Positions 4,024-6,156 of a DNA stretch of 6,156 nucleotides are shown piece by piece. A model generated the notes under the pieces. It was not told where the DNA came from, ran no database searches, and saw only the letters and a program-made list of their open reading frames with translations. Positions within the stretch are counted from its first letter, which is position 1. Each line of letters starts with the position of its first letter. Position numbers and translations under genes: made by a program. The stretch comes from Verrucomicrobiales bacterium (GTDB lineage: Bacteria > Verrucomicrobiota > Verrucomicrobiia > Limisphaerales > F1-80-MAGS106): contig CANLCA010000193.1 in NCBI GenBank assembly GCA_947487925.1, positions 1-6,156 on the forward strand, read 5' to 3'.

Positions 4024-6156
4024 CTACGGTAGCACCAGCCGGTAATATTTCGTCGCGATAATCGAGCTATCCGTGATCGAAGCGGTCCCACCGCCCGGCA
4101 CGCCGAGCACACTTTGGACGGGCTGCCACGTGCCGGTGTTGAAGTTATCCCGGACCTGCAACGTATAACTGCGTCCGGCTGGAACCACAAATGTGAGTGT
4201 GACCAAACCCGGGCCGGCGGAAGATCCCCGCAATTCCATACGGCTCGTTCGATCCTGCGGCAGTGTTCCCGCCAGCAACTCCTGACGATTGGTTAGTCCG
4301 TCCCCGTCGGGGTCGCCGGTCGGCCCGTCTTCCCCGGTGGCCACGCTGGCTTTCAACCCATTGTTCCGCTCCCATTGATCCGGCAGACCGTCGGTGTCCG
4401 CGTCGGCGTCCCCCGGCGAAGGCACTGCCGCGAGCCAGTTGGCGGGGTCGTTGCCAAAATTCTGATCATCCCGGCGCGTGAGGGATCGCCCAAGCCCGGC
4501 GGCGTCAGATGGCCATGGTGGCATGCTCGAGTAATCAATTTCATCTACCACTTCGTAAGGTAAATCGCCATCCCCCGGCAGGGCCGCCAGGGCCGAAGGC
4601 GCCGGTCTCACCAGGCGCACCGCTCCACCGGCGTTATCCAGATGCCCTGTCCAGGGTCCCAGCAGGGTGGTCTGACCATCAACTCCCAATCGCGCACGGA
4701 ACTCGGCGGCGGCCCAGGGATAGGCACCGGGATCGAAACTCACCAACAACAGCGCCGCGCCGGCGGGCAAGACCAAGCCCGGCGGAAAATCAAAATTGAC
4801 CTGGCCGCGAAGGCGCCAGGTGCTCGCCGGATATCCGGTGTCGAAGACCGGCACCGGTTGCGCGGAGATGTTGCGCAACTCGATGAACTCGTGACCGGTG
4901 TTGTTATGCACACCCGCCAGCGGCGGCTCGTAATTGATTTCACTGATCACGATCGGCCCAACGCGCGGTCCGGTGTTGGCCGCGCTCAGCGAAGGTTTGG
5001 CTTCGACAACAAAACTCTCCGTGCCCGCGCTGTTGACATGGCGGCCAAACGAAGAGCCGCGACTGGCCGCGCCGAATCCGAATCCGTGAAACCACCCCGT
5101 CAAATTTCCTGCGGCATCAGCGGAGAACAAATAAATCTCGTCTCCTTCCGCGCTGAAGGAGAAACCCGCTCCATCGCCGGAGGTGAACGAGGTTTCTGAA
5201 AGCACGAGGTAACCGTTGGGTAGGATGAATGTGCCGCTCGGGATGCGATATTTCCTCGGTTTTGTAAAATTGTCGGTGAGGTACCAGCCGGAAACATTGA
5301 CGGGTGCGCCGGTGGTATTGAGCAACTCCACCCGGTTATCTTGCGCGTTCCGAATTTCTGGCAACAGCTCGTTCACCAGCACCGCGGGCACACTCAACGG
5401 TTCCGGGTCGGCCCCACCTGGGGAACCGCCTGGCTTCGAACTGATGCGCCAATTCACCACCTCATTCAACCGAGCCGCGGGAGCCGTTTCGTCGGCCGGC
5501 ACCAGCGAGAAGCCCGGTCCGTCTCCGAGCGGGAAGCGCGCAGCGTCGAAAGTCAGATCTGCCACCGGCTCCCGCAATGGCCCCACGAGCGTGACGCGGT
5601 TTCCGGCGTTGGAAAGCGTCCCTTCAAATTCTCCCGCGATCCGTCCGGCAGCCGGGTAGCGCGCGGCGAAGGCAGTCCGGTTCTTCACGAGGAGCGCGCG
5701 TTCCCCGGGGGCTAGCGTTGTGACGTCGTTAGTCGAGGTGAAATTGAAGCGGATACCGCTCGTGAACTGATAACCGGGAAGACTGACGGGACTGGCGCCC
5801 ACGTTCTTGATTTCGATGAATTCAAAGTCCTCGTCGCGAAACGGGCTGCCGCTCGCAGGGTTCTCCGGATGAAACATGATCTCCGTGATGGCCAGCGGCG
5901 GCGGCGCGACCGTGAACGTCACCGTCACCGGAGCGGACCACGGCGTGGTCGAACCGGCAGGGGGCCCGCCGGTTTGACGAACGTTTGGGTTCCTCGTCCG
6001 TGCCGTCACGCGCGCGGATTGATTGATGGCAATCGGGCCGGAGTAAGCGAGCGCTTTGGGAGAAATCTCGTGCTGCGCCAGGCGCGGGTCGGTGCCATCC
6101 AGGGTGTAATAGACGGTGGCGCCCGCAGCCGCTTCGAGCTTGAACGTAAATCCCGG
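4024..6156 (-). CDS. Chitobiase-like / triple lamin-tail domain extracellular protein, 3' part
   Basis: The minus-strand frame is open from the right edge (first full codon 6156-6154) to the TAG at 4026-4024, giving 710 residues. The GTG at 6009 is internal. Order by fragment residue: a chitobiase/beta-hexosaminidase C-terminal-like domain (1-84; ATVYYTLDGTDPRL, SGPIAINQSARVTARTRN); lamin-tail domain 1 (87-245; ITEIMFHP, FEFIEIKNVG, LSNAGNRVTLV); lamin-tail domain 2 (256-397; VLVNELLPE, RVELLNTTGAPVNVSGWYL); lamin-tail domain 3 (400-579; IVISEINYEP, HEFIELRNIS, LDNAGGAVRLV); an acidic EF-hand/TSP3-like linker (582-631; DADADTDGLPDQWE, DPDGDGLTNRQELLAG); and a beta-rich end (636-710; GRSYTLQVRDN, ATKYYRLVLP). 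In verrucomicrobial relatives these modules usually follow a CotH-kinase-like or other domain, which here would lie beyond the right edge. The protein is probably secreted and the acidic linker probably binds calcium (both inferred). Substrate unknown. Confidence 0.9.
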   Translation of the reverse strand, partial: PGFTFKLEAAAGATVYYTLDGTDPRLAQHEISPKALAYSGPIAINQSARVTARTRNPNVRQTGGPPAGSTTPWSAPVTVTFTVAPPPLAITEIMFHPENPASGSPFRDEDFEFIEIKNVGASPVSLPGYQFTSGIRFNFTSTNDVTTLAPGERALLVKNRTAFAARYPAAGRIAGEFEGTLSNAGNRVTLVGPLREPVADLTFDAARFPLGDGPGFSLVPADETAPAARLNEVVNWRISSKPGGSPGGADPEPLSVPAVLVNELLPEIRNAQDNRVELLNTTGAPVNVSGWYLTDNFTKPRKYRIPSGTFILPNGYLVLSETSFTSGDGAGFSFSAEGDEIYLFSADAAGNLTGWFHGFGFGAASRGSSFGRHVNSAGTESFVVEAKPSLSAANTGPRVGPIVISEINYEPPLAGVHNNTGHEFIELRNISAQPVPVFDTGYPASTWRLRGQVNFDFPPGLVLPAGAALLLVSFDPGAYPWAAAEFRARLGVDGQTTLLGPWTGHLDNAGGAVRLVRPAPSALAALPGDGDLPYEVVDEIDYSSMPPWPSDAAGLGRSLTRRDDQNFGNDPANWLAAVPSPGDADADTDGLPDQWERNNGLKASVATGEDGPTGDPDGDGLTNRQELLAGTLPQDRTSRMELRGSSAGPGLVTLTFVVPAGRSYTLQVRDNFNTGTWQPVQSVLGVPGGGTASITDSSIIATKYYRLVLP
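4264..4413 (-). other. Acidic EF-hand/TSP3-like calcium-binding linker
   Basis: This lies inside the lamin-tail protein. It has two short acidic loops, DADADTDGLPDQWE and DPDGDGLTNRQE, spaced by about 20 residues. Such D.D.DG loops bind calcium in thrombospondin type 3-like and dockerin-like repeats. In long secreted proteins of this type they commonly sit just before a final beta-rich domain, as here. Confidence 0.65.

Noticed and set aside
4240..4262. GTTCGATCC resembling a tRNA T-loop
   Set aside because: It lies inside the lamin-tail gene, and no cloverleaf can be built around it. No tRNA was found as an attachment site for the recombinase remnant.
4642..5199. A 185-codon open frame on the plus strand
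   Set aside because: It is the antisense of the second and third lamin-tail domains. Its translation has no domain signal, while the minus frame is continuous and motif-rich.

Overview
The window looks like chromosomal DNA from a free-living, GC-rich bacterium, most likely a verrucomicrobial relative (Limisphaerales/Pedosphaera-type). This is inferred from three things: a C-terminal gene piece with chitobiase-like, three lamin-tail and EF/TSP3-like modules; a very large Ig/PKD/cadherin-like surface protein with a known conserved C-terminal module; and a tyrosine recombinase remnant whose wording (RHSYASYHLAHHGDAAKLA) is typical of that phylum. No marker gene fixes the taxonomy.

Layout. Bases 1-2255 (+) hold the last 750 codons of a large modular extracellular protein whose start lies left of the window. 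Bases 4024-6156 (-) hold the last 710 codons of a second large extracellular protein whose start lies right of the window. The two genes converge. The roughly 1.77 kb between them is a graveyard. From left to right it holds a strong stem-loop just after the first stop codon, a 3'-terminal fragment of a helical repeat protein (about 2393-2605, +), a doubtful small or decayed secreted-protein ORF (2642-2939, -), the C-terminal part of a tyrosine recombinase with an in-frame amber codon (about 3042-3212, -), an AT-rich spacer, the zinc-binding N-terminal part of an IS91-family transposase broken by two frameshifts (about 3427-3840, -), and two perfect 7-bp hairpins at 3929-3976.

How it works together. 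The two intact reading frames are probably independent secreted or surface proteins for adhesion, matrix or polymer interaction. The centre is a site where mobile DNA landed and decayed between two convergent 3' ends, where insertion is least harmful. I see no tRNA, rRNA, CRISPR array, defence system or intact mobile element, and no convincing new biological system. The points most worth a second look are the broken transposase and recombinase, the stem-loops, and the orphan gene fragments.
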